NCBI GenBank assembly: GCA_001724265.1
Contig: MEDY01000244.1
Span: 1 to 45,853 of the forward strand
Length of the DNA: 45,853 bases
Source: Rhizaria sp. SCN 62-66
Lineage: Eukaryota; Rhizaria, unplaced
Direction of reading: 5' to 3'
The translations under genes were made by a program, and so were the position numbers. The notes below the pieces were generated by a model. The model did not search any database. It saw nothing but the letters and a program-made list of their open reading frames with translations, and was not told the DNA's origin. Positions 12,695 through 22,966 of the stretch are shown in pieces (the first letter of the stretch is position 1; each line of letters starts with the position of its first letter).

Positions 12695-14419
12695 ATGTCC
12701 ATGAACAAGGCCAAGGGCGGTGCTGTGGCGGCCCCAGCCCCCAAGCCCAGCTCCAAGTCCGTGTTCGCCAACAAGCCCAGCGCGGCGACCAAGCCCGTTG
12801 CTGCTTCCACAAAGCGCCCCGCTCCCTCTGCACACGAGTCCGATGATGACAACGACGAAGAGGACGACGACGAGGATGAGGACGCTGACGACAATGAAGA
12901 CGACGAAGACGAGGAGGACGAGGAGGTCGTTGACGACGAGGATGAGAGCGATAATGAGGAGGACCCGAAGGAGGATGCGCGCGCTGCCGCCGCTGTGTCG
13001 AAGCCCAAGCTCGCTGCCCCCGCGACCGAGAACGTGACCATCATCGACGAAGACGCAGACAACGCGCAGGCCGAATCCGCCGCAGTCGCCGCCGAATTTG
13101 GCGCCGAGCCACAGAAGTCGTTCGAGGAGCTTGGCGTGTGCAAGCCGCTGCTCCGCGCGATTGCCGGCGTCCAGTGGAAGGTTCCCTCGCTGATCCAGCA
13201 GCACGTGCTCCCCGTAGCCTTCCGCGGCCGTGACATCATCGGCCTCGCCGAGACGGGCTCCGGTAAGACGGGCGCTTTCGCCCTGCCCATCCTTCAGGCG
13301 CTGCTGGCCGCGCCCGGCGAGCTGTTTGCGCTCGTGCTCGCCCCCACGCGCGAGCTCGCATTCCAGATCTCCGAGACGTTCGAGGCCCTGGGCGCGGGCA
13401 TCAACCTCCGCGTCGTCACCATCGTCGGCGGCGTCGACGAGATGGACCAGGCGCGCGCGCTCGCCCGCCGGCCCCACATCATCGTCGCCACTCCCGGTCG
13501 TATCGTGTTCCACCTGGAGAATACCAAGGGCTTCTCACTCCGCGCGCTGCAGTACTTGGTGCTGGATGAGGCCGACCGACTGCTTAACATGGACTTCGAG
13601 AAGGAGATTAACCGCGTTCTCGAACTCGTGCCGCGCGAGCGCCGCACGTTCCTCTTCTCGGCGACCATGACGAGCAAGGTCAGTAAGCTCCAGCGCGCTT
13701 CACTCGTCGATCCGGTCAAGATCGAGGTCGCTAAGAAGTATCAGACGGCGAAGAAGCTCATTCAGCAGTACGTCCTGACTCCCGCCAAGCTCAAGGAAGT
13801 CTACCTGACCTACATCCTGAACGAGCTTGCGGGCAACACGGCAATCATTTTCACCATGACCTGCGAGCAGGCGCAGAAGCTCGCTCTGATGCTGCGCCAC
13901 CTGGGCTTCTCGGCGATCCCGCTGCACGGCAAGATGACCCAGGAGGCCCGCCTCGGTGCGCTGTCCAAGTTCAAGGCCGGGCAGCGCAACATCCTGCTTG
14001 CCACCGACGTTGCCTCGCGCGGTATCGATATCCCATCGGTTGACCTTGTGATCAACTACGACGTGCCTGCCCACTCGAAGGACTACGTCCACCGCGTCGG
14101 CCGCACGGCCCGCGCCGGCCGCTCGGGCCGCGCTGTGACGCTCGTCACGCAGTACGACATCGAGCTGTACCAGCGCATTGAGCAGCTGCTGGGGGAGAAG
14201 CTGGCCGCTTTCCCGCTGCAGAAGGAGACGGCGCTGGTGCTGCTGGAGCGGGTCGGGGAGGCTGCGCGCATCGCGGCAGTGCAGGTGCGTGAGGAGCAAG
14301 AAGAGGAGCGCGCTAAGCTCCGCAAGCGGGCCGCGGGTGGAGGCGGCGGGCGCGGCGGCGCGGCGGGCGCGCGCGGCGGGCGCGGCGGCGGCGGCGGCAG
14401 CAAGCGTGGCCGCAACTAA
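12695..14419 (+). CDS. DDX47: DEAD-box ATP-dependent RNA helicase, DDX47/Rrp3 type
   Basis: The protein has 574 residues and no intron. The start is the first ATG (MSMNK); the frame is open further upstream only through AT-rich, non-coding-like sequence. An acidic low-complexity N-terminus (about residues 45-95) precedes the helicase core. Motifs seen are Q-motif FEELG...PSLIQ, motif I AETGSGKT (185-192), PTRELA, TPGR, DEAD (291-294), SAT (322-324), [17 protein letters not shown] and [11 protein letters not shown] (from 466). The wording around motif I ([19 protein letters not shown]) and the segment after motif VI ([13 protein letters not shown]) are characteristic of the DDX47/Rrp3 branch. 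That family works in the nucleolus on 18S rRNA maturation and small-subunit assembly. The C-terminus is an RGG-like Gly/Arg tail. It ends in TAA. Confidence 0.97.
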   Translation: MSMNKAKGGAVAAPAPKPSSKSVFANKPSAATKPVAASTKRPAPSAHESDDDNDEEDDDEDEDADDNEDDEDEEDEEVVDDEDESDNEEDPKEDARAAAAVSKPKLAAPATENVTIIDEDADNAQAESAAVAAEFGAEPQKSFEELGVCKPLLRAIAGVQWKVPSLIQQHVLPVAFRGRDIIGLAETGSGKTGAFALPILQALLAAPGELFALVLAPTRELAFQISETFEALGAGINLRVVTIVGGVDEMDQARALARRPHIIVATPGRIVFHLENTKGFSLRALQYLVLDEADRLLNMDFEKEINRVLELVPRERRTFLFSATMTSKVSKLQRASLVDPVKIEVAKKYQTAKKLIQQYVLTPAKLKEVYLTYILNELAGNTAIIFTMTCEQAQKLALMLRHLGFSAIPLHGKMTQEARLGALSKFKAGQRNILLATDVASRGIDIPSVDLVINYDVPAHSKDYVHRVGRTARAGRSGRAVTLVTQYDIELYQRIEQLLGEKLAAFPLQKETALVLLERVGEAARIAAVQVREEQEEERAKLRKRAAGGGGGRGGAAGARGGRGGGGGSKRGRN

Positions 14420-14818
14420 GCCACTTAGCGGACGTAACTACGGGCACTTACATCATGTAAAACAAACGTCGATCGAGCGCTTGTTTTCTTCTTTTGAGAC
14501 AGCTACATATTTTATCACTCACACTACTGTATTCTTCTATTGCGGACTCTGGTTAGTCTGATTGTACTTTCGAGTTCTGCTTTTCATTGGGGTTCGTCTC
14601 TCCCCAAGCAAAATCACAAAAACATGAAACAACCTGTGGATTTCAAGTCCGGTCTAAGTTTTGTTATGAATAAACACAAAATCATAATATCAGTGTGGAT
14701 TTACACAAATCTCAAGTTACAAATAAGATCTTTTTATCATACAAATGTGATTTTTTTATTATGCTCGCTAGATAACTCTCAGTGTCAGTGCTAAGACACA
14801 ACAAAGCTTTGTGTTGTT
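14420..14818. other. Convergent 3' region between DDX47 and SGT1
   Basis: This is 399 bp of AT-rich sequence between two convergent stop codons. AATAAA occurs on the plus strand at 14669-14674, usable by DDX47. It occurs on the minus strand at 14755-14760, about 59 nt past the SGT1 stop. Both are candidate polyadenylation signals. No gene was seen. Confidence 0.5.
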
Positions 14819-16438
14819 TTAGTCCCACTTCTTGTAAACCATGCCGTCGGGCGGCTTAATATCCTTGCTATAGTCAGTCTCGCTCACTTCCTGCCAGTTG
14901 GTCGACAGCACCGTGCCGCCCGACGTCTGAAAGCTCTTCTGCATCGCACGTTTCGTATCATCACCGGCGCGCTGGTATAAATCACGCAGAAACGCCTCGG
15001 CGCCGCCTTTGTCCAGGGCTTCGGCCTCCGCAGCCGCGGCCTCCGCGTCGACCGCTGCCCAGTCACGTCGGCCCAAATTGCCGGAGTACGCCGCCGGGAG
15101 CGCGCTAGTAGCAGTACCAGCGGACGTCGCAGCACTCGCGCTATGTTGCTGCTGTGCGATGGTGCTCGTGCTTGCGGCGACGGGAGGCTTGGTGCTGCTC
15201 TTGCTTGTGACGAGCGCGGTGCCGTCGTCCCCGGGCATCGCTTCGAGGCGGGCCCACTCGAGAGGGACGGACTCACCGGCGCGCGCGGGCCGCTTGAGCA
15301 GCTTGAAGATGACTTTGTACTCGTTGACCTCGAGCGGAGTCACGGTCTCCACGCCGTCCTCTCCATGCTCGGCACTGGAGGTGGGAACATCTGAGTCGTG
15401 CGTTCCCTCCGGCAACGACTCCGCGGGCGCGAGCGTCGACAGCGCAGCGCCGGGAGCGAGCGCGGTGTGCGGCGCGGCGTGGTTTGCGAGCACAATCTCA
15501 GTGCTGTATAGCGAGCCGTCGGGCATTGTGAAGCGGGCGGCGAAGCGGCGGCCGCGGCTGGCAAGTGTGGCGGCGACCGACGCGGCGGGGACGTTCTTGG
15601 CGTAAAAGGCGAGGGTGATCGCGGCGCCGGTGTCGTACCAGCGGTGAGTCACGCCGGCGGCCAGGCCAGTCAGCGCAGGCTTACCAGCGGTCGCAGTCTC
15701 AGAGGCAGGCGCAGTCACAGTGACGCCAGTGTCTTGGTTGTCAGCCGTCTGAGTTGCGTCGTTGTCATCATCGTTGACATCGTTGACATCGTTGACATCG
15801 TTGATGTTGCCGTTGTTGTTGTCGGGGTCGTCGGTGACTTCTTCGATGCTCATGCGCTCAAATGCGCGCTCGACAGTCGCAGCACCACTCTCATCACTCG
15901 TCGTGTCATTTTTGCTGTTGCTCTTGCGATTGCTCTTGTTATCCTTGGTATTGTTCATGTTTTCCAGCCTGCGGAGCGCCTCAGCGTCCCTCTCAGCCTG
16001 CGCCAGCCACTGCGCAAGCAGCGACTCGTGCGCCCCAAACGAGGCGCCCGTGTCCCGCGCCGCCCGCAGACTGGCCACGGCCGCGGCGGGCTGCGCGAGA
16101 CGGCACTGTGCGATGCCCTGCCTCAGCAACGCCTGTCCGCGACCGACGGTGAGCGCGGCGCGTGCTTCGGGGGACGACGCGGCGGCGACGAGAACGTCGC
16201 ACACTGCCACGGCGGCGCGCGCGGCGGCCAGGGCATCGGCGGCGCGGTCGAGCTGGAGCAGGTTGGACGCGCGGGAGATGAGGAACTTGGGGGGAACGAT
16301 AGGGGACTCGCCGGGGGAAGGCGGGTTTGCCGCTGTGAAGGCGGAGATAGCGCGCACGTATAGCGCGTCAGCGGCAAAGAAGTCGCCTGCGTGCACGCAC
16401 TTAGTCGCCTCGTCGTATAACGCCGACGCGGACTCCAT
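14819..16438 (-). CDS. SUGT1: SGT1 co-chaperone (TPR-CS-SGS)
   Basis: The protein has 539 residues in a single exon. The start is the ATG at 16438 (MESAS); the frame extends six codons further only from a TTG. Helical TPR-like repeats occupy about residues 5-155, with tandem Ala-rich helices and the pattern A...Y.RAI. A CS (p23-like) domain runs from about 264 to 402, starting with THRWYDT and ending EYKVIFKLLKR...W.RLEA. The SGS domain fills the last 90 residues and ends STNW..V...PPDGMVYKKWD, the signature of SGT1. Known family role: an HSP90 co-chaperone that stabilises client complexes, including SCF ubiquitin ligases and kinetochore components. The CS domain is longer than the usual 90 or so residues because of an insertion. 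The linker carries an acidic Asn-Asp-Val tandem repeat. It ends in TAA. Confidence 0.96.
   Translation of the reverse strand: MESASALYDEATKCVHAGDFFAADALYVRAISAFTAANPPSPGESPIVPPKFLISRASNLLQLDRAADALAAARAAVAVCDVLVAAASSPEARAALTVGRGQALLRQGIAQCRLAQPAAAVASLRAARDTGASFGAHESLLAQWLAQAERDAEALRRLENMNNTKDNKSNRKSNSKNDTTSDESGAATVERAFERMSIEEVTDDPDNNNGNINDVNDVNDVNDDDNDATQTADNQDTGVTVTAPASETATAGKPALTGLAAGVTHRWYDTGAAITLAFYAKNVPAASVAATLASRGRRFAARFTMPDGSLYSTEIVLANHAAPHTALAPGAALSTLAPAESLPEGTHDSDVPTSSAEHGEDGVETVTPLEVNEYKVIFKLLKRPARAGESVPLEWARLEAMPGDDGTALVTSKSSTKPPVAASTSTIAQQQHSASAATSAGTATSALPAAYSGNLGRRDWAAVDAEAAAAEAEALDKGGAEAFLRDLYQRAGDDTKRAMQKSFQTSGGTVLSTNWQEVSETDYSKDIKPPDGMVYKKWD
15773..15799 (-). repeat. 9-bp tandem repeat coding Asn-Asp-Val
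   Basis: Three exact copies of gttgacatc lie on the plus strand, followed by a degenerate fourth. They encode repeated NDV in the acidic linker between the TPR and CS domains of SGT1. The tract is in frame and likely length-variable. Confidence 0.9.
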
Positions 16439-17474
16439 CTGGGCAGTCAGAGGCAAGCAAGAAGTATTGGGGGGAAACGGTCCTGTTGAGGGAGTCGAAG
16501 TAAAAAAGCTGTTGTTGAGGGAAAGTTAAATATTGTGGCACTTCTGTGAGAGATGTTGTCACATCCTACGCATTAAATCGGAATCCTGTGTCTGTGTGCC
16601 GTCATGTTGCATATAATTTGAGATATGGCGAATGCATTTGAATGGCGAGACGCTCCAGAACAATCCGCGAAGTGGTGTGCAAAACCAACCCAATCTCACC
16701 AGAATGATCGTCAATAGACACGTATTTCCCAACATTAAACGAAAAACGCATATAATATCGTATATGAATGCGCATGCTCTTAATGAACCTTGCTGAAAGT
16801 TATATGTTCGACTTTTAACATCTCCAGAGGGGGGCGCCTCCGCCACCTGATCTTGACTGAAACTTGTCTGCACGGCTCTTGCTGGTTCTCCTACGTTAAA
16901 TTATTTCCGTCCGATCTGTAACTTTTACGCTCAATAAAATGGTACAGATAAGAAAGGAAATGTTAGACGTAAAAAAGACTAGATTTAATGCATTAAACAA
17001 TAAGTGCTTTATTATTGCAATTTTATCTGTTGGAAACAAGAATTGGCACAGATATTGGCCAAATTATACTGCCGGTCACACACGTAAGTGAACAGACAAA
17101 AATCAAGACTCAAAGAAAGTTGTAATTAAAGTTTGGATAGGACGACGGAATGTTTGAGGAAAGGGAAACAAGACAACAACGGTTGAAAAACACGTGTTTG
17201 TCACAATAGAAAGACTCGTACCCACGTTGCAGACATGAAGCTACGAGCAAAGAACGGACTACATAACAAAGTCAAACAGTACAAAAACAGTTTGGAGTTT
17301 CTTTCTCAGAAACAAAAAATAAGATAACAAGTGAATACTAACTACTTGAATATAGGATTAGTTTCACAAAAACAGATTTGAAATATGAGACAAACATATT
17401 TCAAGATGACCGAGTGCCTGCTTCGAGGGGCACATAATCAACAAAGAAGATAAGCTTCTACGAGCGGGCACTCG
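16439..17474. other. AT-rich intergenic region
   Basis: This 1.0-kb spacer lies between the SGT1 start and the kinase stop, with both genes on the minus strand. It should hold the SGT1 promoter and the kinase 3'UTR. Composition is uniformly AT-rich. The only longer frame (16559-16873, minus) has non-coding composition and no homology I recognise. Confidence 0.6.
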
Positions 17475-19929
17475 TTAGAACTCCGCATCCCACGACTGGT
17501 CCTCCTTGGGCACCACGTCGAGATCCGGGCGATAGCACGCGGCGACCGCGTCGCGGAAGTTGGCCGTGTCCTCCTCACCGCGCACAAAGGGTGAGATGGG
17601 CGCGCGCACAGTGCGTGCAGTCAGACCGGCCCAGTCCACGGAGCGGAACCACGGATGCGCGCGCAGCAGCTTGAACGCGCCGCGCCGGAACTGCCCGCCC
17701 TGCTGCTGTTGTTGCGGCGGAGCGGCACCAGAGCGCGCGGCCGCTGCGGACCCTAGCTGTGGCTGTGACTGGGAGACGGCTTGCAGTGGGCCTGGTACTG
17801 CGCCGGCGCCAGCGGGACTGAGACCGTCGTTGGCGCCTAAGCGTAATGCGGGCTTCTTCTGCAAAAGCGCGCAGATGAGGTCCCAGGCGTCGTCCGACAG
17901 ACACGAGGCGCGGGCAAACTCGCCGGCGTAGATGCGCTTGAACAAAGCCATCTGATCCTTGCTGCCACGCTCGTCGGGGTGGTAAAACGGCGGGTGGCCG
18001 ACGATCATCTCGTAGATGAGCACGCCGAGACACCATAAATCGACTGCGAAACCGTGGCCCGTGCCCGCGATGACTTCGGGGGCGAGATAATGCGGCGTAC
18101 CGCAGACTGTGAACGTGCGGCCAGTAACGAGGATGTCCTTAGCAAGGCCGAAATCAGCAAGTTTGACGTAGCCCAGCGCGTCAAGCAGAACGTTCTCAGG
18201 CTTCAAGTCGCGGTACACAATGCCCTGCGCGTGAATCGCCTCCAGCCCGCGCAGCACAAGTGCGGCGTAAAAACGCGCCGTTTTCTCGTTGAACGACGAC
18301 TGTGAACGCAACAGCTGGAACAGTTCGCCACCCAACGCGGGCTCCAACAGGAAGTAAAGCCGCTTCTCGTCCTTGAACGTCGCATGCAGCCGCACGACAT
18401 GAGGCGAGTCCACGCGCGCAGCGAGCCGACGCTCTCTGACGACGTTAGCTGTCGCGCGCGTGGCCATAACGTGCGTGCGGAACAGCGTTTTAAGTGCATA
18501 CACAGTACCGGTGGGCTTGTGACGCACGAGTTCCACGTGGCCGTAGCCGCCGCGGCCGAGGAAGCCGACGACGGTGAAAGCTGACAGCCCTTCTGGAAAG
18601 CGCGGGTCGCGGTTTGCAAGCAACGTCGTCCGCGCGGCCGCGTACAACAGGCTCATGTCTTCGCGTGAGACCATGCTAGCAGAGCCAGCGGAGATAGCGG
18701 CCGCAGTCGCCGTCGCTGAAGAAACGCCGCTCACAGTCGCCGTTGCAGTCCCAGGGCTTGCAGCAGAAGTTGCAGCAGAAGTGGCAGTTGCGGCGGGCTT
18801 GCCGGGTGCCGTGCTCGCATCTGCGGCGCGCGCGGCTGCCGCCTTGGCCTTGATGGGCGTTTTGAGGACCTTCTTAATCGTCTTTGTGGCCGTCGCAGTC
18901 GCAGCGGGTGCGCTTGCTTCAGCCGCAGATGTGGCCGCAGCAGAAGCAGCGGCGGCCGCGGCACTCGCAGCCGCCTCCGCGGCCATTGCCGCGGCGTGTT
19001 GCGCAACCTTAGCGAGCGTGTGTACAGCGACGGGCCCCAACATCCGACGGAAAAGGTATCCGTCAAGGATGGCGACCTCGACGTGCCCACACGCGCGCAC
19101 AGTGGCCTCGGCCGGGATCGCACCAGACACGAGCGCGGCTTCGTTGTAGCACGCGCCGACCGCGCCGGCCGTGACAGTGAGGCCCTGGCCGGGGACCTCA
19201 CGCGACACCTCAACGGTGCCGGCGCAAACGACGAACATCGCGTCCTTGCGATCGCCTTGTTTCACAATCACGTCGCCGTGACTGAAGGGCGTTGCCTCGA
19301 GAGCCTCGGCCAGGCGACGCCGCTCGCCCAGCGCCAGCGGCCGCAGCAGCGGCACCGCAGCGAGGAAGCCTTCGTACGCGCGCAGCTGCGACTCAGTGAC
19401 GTTGCGCAGCAGCCGGCGGAAGGTGACCCGCTCCAGCACCCACACGATGCTGGGTTTGATGGCTGTGACGGTGGCGACGCGCGGCGTGTCGTAAAGCAGC
19501 GCGAGTTCGCCGAAGCTGACGCCGGGGACCTTAAGCGAGGCAAGCTTGCGCTGCGAAGCGCCGTCGGGCGCGGAGATGGTGACGTGCATCTTTCCCTTTT
19601 CAAGCACGTAAAAGTGGTCACCTGGGTCGCCCTGCCTAATGAGCACGGTTTCAGGCGGAACTTCAGCGCGCCACATCGAGTCCACCACGCGCGCACGGTG
19701 CGCATCCGACATGCCTTGGCAGAGTACAGACTGACGCAGCGCGCTCAGCAGTAGCGGACGCACTTTCGACGGCGGAGGCTCGTGCACCGCCGCTGGCGTC
19801 GCAGCGGTCACAGTCACGGGCGCGGGCGACGGCGAGGCGGGGCCGGCGTTGACGCTGGGGCTGCTGCCGCGCACGGTGGTGTTGACAGGCAGCGCCAGCG
19901 ACGCCGACGCTGTGGCGGGGCTTGCAGCA

Positions 19930-19982
<53 letters not shown>

Positions 19983-22037
19983 CGCAGAAGTTGTGGGAGT
20001 GGTGATCGAGCTTGTCTAGCTCGCAACCGCACTTGCGACCCCAGGGGATACGGGCGAAGCAGCAGACGCCTTGTCAGCCTTGCTCTTCGCGTCCGCCACA
20101 GACGCCGCCGCCCCGGCGGACGAGGCCGCTGAAGAGGTCGCTGTGACGGCGTCGGTCGCAGAGCCAGTCTGCTGCGGCGCTGTGACAGCTGGCGCGTTCG
20201 CGGAGCCAGGCACCGACGTCTCGCTAGCAGCAGCCGTAGCTGGCGGAATGCAGAGCACCGGTGAGCGCGCGCGCGAGAGCATGAGCGACGGTAGTCCGCC
20301 CTTCATGTGCAAGTGCGCGGACATCGCCTGTGCAGAGGGCGTCGCGGGCGGACGCGCGCGAGAGAACCCGCCTGCTGAGCCACTGGCGCTGCCCCGCGGA
20401 CTCGCACGCGCACTCGCACTCGTCGTAGTCGCGGCGGCCGTGGCAGCGCTGTCGGGGGCACTGTCCCCGTAGCTTGTGGCGGCGGCACTGGGGCCCGTTG
20501 ACGGCGGGCGCGGGGACGACACGCGTGAGGGGACACGTGACACGCCACGGGACTGCGTGAGGGACTGCGCGCGCGAGTGCGGCCGCAGCAGCAGCGGCAA
20601 GTCCGGTCCGCAGTCGGGCAGCAGGATCGGCGGCAGGGTCGCTGAGAAGGCGGCGGCGATGACGGCTTCGGTGTCGGCCTCGGCGTCGGCGGCGGCGGCA
20701 GCGGCCTCGGCGGCAGCAATCGCGGCGGCGGCGACGGACGCGGCGCGCGCGGCCTGTGCAGATTTGGCGGCGTTCGCAGCAACTCCAGGCGCGGACTGCG
20801 ACGGTGCCTGGGTCTGCGGCTGTGGCGGGTGCGTCACGATGGGAGACGCGACAGCTCTCAGACTGGGCCGCGCAGACGCGCTCACAATGACTGGCGCTGC
20901 GGCAGCGGCGACTGTCGCCGTGTCAGAGTCAACAGTAGAGCCGGCAGCGGCCGCAGTGGCAGCGGCCGCAGTGGCAGCGGCGGCACGGGCACGTTCACGT
21001 TCACGCTCACGGAGACGGTTAGTGGCCTTGCGTGTGACCGAGACGGAGCCGGGAGAGCCCAACACCACAGCCGGGGCCATCGCGGCGGCGGCAGCTGTGG
21101 CATTGTTGCCTGTGGCAGTGCGCACAAGGGCTTCTGCGTCACCCTCTGTGTCGGCAGCGGCGGACCTGCGGAACGGTGACCGTGACCGTGAGCGGGAGCG
21201 GGGCCGCGTGAGCGACACAGCGCTGCCGGGCCGCGGCTTCACCGGTGTCGGCGCCGCGGAGAGCGAGACGGAGACGGAGACACGCGCACGGTCGCTGTCG
21301 CCGCCGCCGCCGCCGCCGCCGCCGTCGGTGACGACGCTCGGGGTCGGTAGCGAGGCTCCGGCGCCGGTCAGTAGCGAGAAGACCGGAGCGGGGGCCGGCG
21401 AGACGGAGCTCGATGGCGCGGCGGTCACAGTTGGGGCGAGCCCCGCCGCGGGGATGCGCGTGGTCACGGCAGTGGCGGTATGCGAGGAGGGCGGCGGCGA
21501 CGGCGTTGGCGACGGGGATGGCGAGGGCGAGAAACGGAATTTGCCCGCGGTGGCTGCGGAAGGCGACACGGAGGGCGTGGTGAGCGCATACGATGTCGAG
21601 ATAAGCACGGGCGGCGGCGGGAGCATCGCGCGAGCCGGTCCAGGCTCGCGGTGGGGAGAGTGGTGACGCGTGCGGGACACAGGAACAGGCATCGAAAAAG
21701 TGTTGAAGTCTTCGACGGTGTCTGTGAAGGACGTCAGAAGCGGTTTGATCGGAGAGCGAGAGGCATTGGGCGCGATAACGGTCGGCGCACGGGCTTCCTT
21801 CGCATCGGAGGCTGAGTTCGGGCGCTGGCGCGACGCTGACGACGACGAGGACGTCGATACGGAGGTCGTTGTGGCTGAGGCAGCGGAGGCCGCGTTGGAG
21901 GGCGCCACAGTCGGCACTGAGGGTGAATTCAATGAGAGCGCCGACATAGAGTCGCTGACAGATGGGGGCAGCGACGACGACGCGGTTGAGGAAGACACGC
22001 GCGCCGGGGCCGCGCCGGGAGCTGTGGGCTCGGACAT
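17475..22037 (-). CDS. PKG-like cyclic-nucleotide-dependent AGC kinase with in-frame TAG
   Basis: The frame runs from ATG at 22037 to TAA at 17475 (1520 residues) with one TAG at residue 674. Residues 1-720 are Ser/Ala/Pro-rich and probably disordered. Two cyclic-nucleotide-binding domains follow (about 763-881 and 891-1011). The first has a good phosphate-binding cassette, FGELALLYDTPRVATV. The second (NEAALVSGAIPAEATV) lacks the conserved Arg. After a basic/Ala linker comes the kinase: glycine loop GRGGYG (1161), Lys1183, YRDLKPEN (catalytic Asp1277), DFG (1295-1297), APE, then an insertion of about 50 residues before HPWF. The C-terminus SWDAEF matches the PKG-type hydrophobic end. No ATG lies between the TAG and residue 776, and an ATG start there would clip the first helix of domain A. 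This favours translation through the TAG. The stop is TAA. The nucleotide bound is uncertain. Confidence 0.85.
19926..19976 (-). repeat. GCT trinucleotide run coding poly-alanine
   Basis: On the plus strand this reads as CAG/AGC repeats. In the kinase frame on the minus strand it is fourteen GCT codons, one GTT, then two more GCT, so it codes alanine rather than glutamine. It lies between the in-frame TAG and the first nucleotide-binding domain, and the frame is unbroken across it. Confidence 0.92.
20016..20018 (-). other. In-frame TAG codon in the kinase gene
   Basis: The frame reads ...ASAVAS-TAG-TSSITTP... and stays open on both sides: 673 codons upstream from ATG 22037 and more than 840 codons downstream. 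No spacer, AT-rich change or ATG follows it. The frame has no GTAC donor upstream of it. Confidence 0.85.
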
Positions 22038-22966
22038 GGCGATGGGTGCGATGCAATTAGGTCAGAGCCGACACTTTCATCAAACCTGCGCACTTGATAA
22101 TGCACGCGGTTCAGTTGAAAGCTACAGGTTAAGTTGAAGACAACATCGGATATTAGATCAAATCAAATGTGAGTTAAAAAACCGTGATTGTGTTGCAGGA
22201 CGAGTCTCTCCGGATGAGGGTGCGAGCGACGTGGCCAAAGTGCGAGTCAATGAGACCGAGAGAATAGTGTTTGCATCTCACAACAAGTTCCGTCTAGAGC
22301 CCTCTCCAAAAAATATAATGACATGTCCAGGTTTTTATATACAAGGAAGTAAACAACCGTTGCACAACTGTGTTCGTCAGTCTATATACTTTGCTCAATT
22401 TTGCTCACCACAAACGCTCGGCGCGCGCCGAGTCGACCTCCGAGATGCAAACCAGAATTTCGGATAATATTCCAGACCAGCTTCCGGTTTAAGAACACAT
22501 ACTTGCAGCCCGTAAGCAAAATGCGCATTAACGCCGTGGTGCAGAACTTTTATCGCTCAAATCCTATTCTGTCTCTGTAACTTCCTGAGTGCGCAGAAAT
22601 TGGTCTTGCGAGCCGTTGCATCTGACTACACATTTGCATAGTAGACTGCTTGATCTTCCTACGTGGCTCAGCTGAAGTTCTATTAATTCCACAAGATATC
22701 TAATTGTACAATGCTAAGCTATGTATGCGTAGATGTGCTTATTCGACGCGCAATCGTGAGAATATTACTGACTCGTGCCAAGTAGCATCCACGTGATCGC
22801 GGATCGAAACAAAACACAGAATTAGGTAAAAATAAAGACTATATAGAGAATTAATAGGTTAAAAGGCATTTTAAGTGGCGAAAACCAGCGCCCAGCCCCA
22901 TCCGGTTACTTGCTGCGGACACCAGTGTTCGCGTTAATGTAATGCTTCTCTTGGTGACACTGCAGG
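22038..22966. other. AT-rich intergenic region
   Basis: This 929-bp spacer lies between the kinase start and the RING-gene stop, both on the minus strand. It should contain the kinase promoter and the RING-gene 3'UTR. The 78-codon frame at 22231-22467 (plus) has no recognisable similarity and looks fortuitous. Confidence 0.6.

Noticed and set aside
16559-16873. 104-codon minus-strand frame in the spacer before SGT1
   Set aside because: It has intergenic AT-rich composition, no ATG context or similarity, and overlaps the expected promoter.
19926-19976. CAG repeat as a poly-glutamine tract on the plus strand
   Set aside because: The coding strand is minus, where the run is GCT and codes alanine. 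The plus-strand frame has no gene features.
20016-20039. Micro-intron of 24 nt (or 36 nt) ending at the TAG of the kinase gene
   Set aside because: It would keep frame, but it is far shorter than the 127-217 nt introns here, GC-rich, and begins GTCG or GTAT rather than GTAC.
22231-22467. 78-codon plus-strand frame in the spacer before the kinase
   Set aside because: Its composition matches the spacer, it has no recognisable product, and it lies in the likely kinase promoter.
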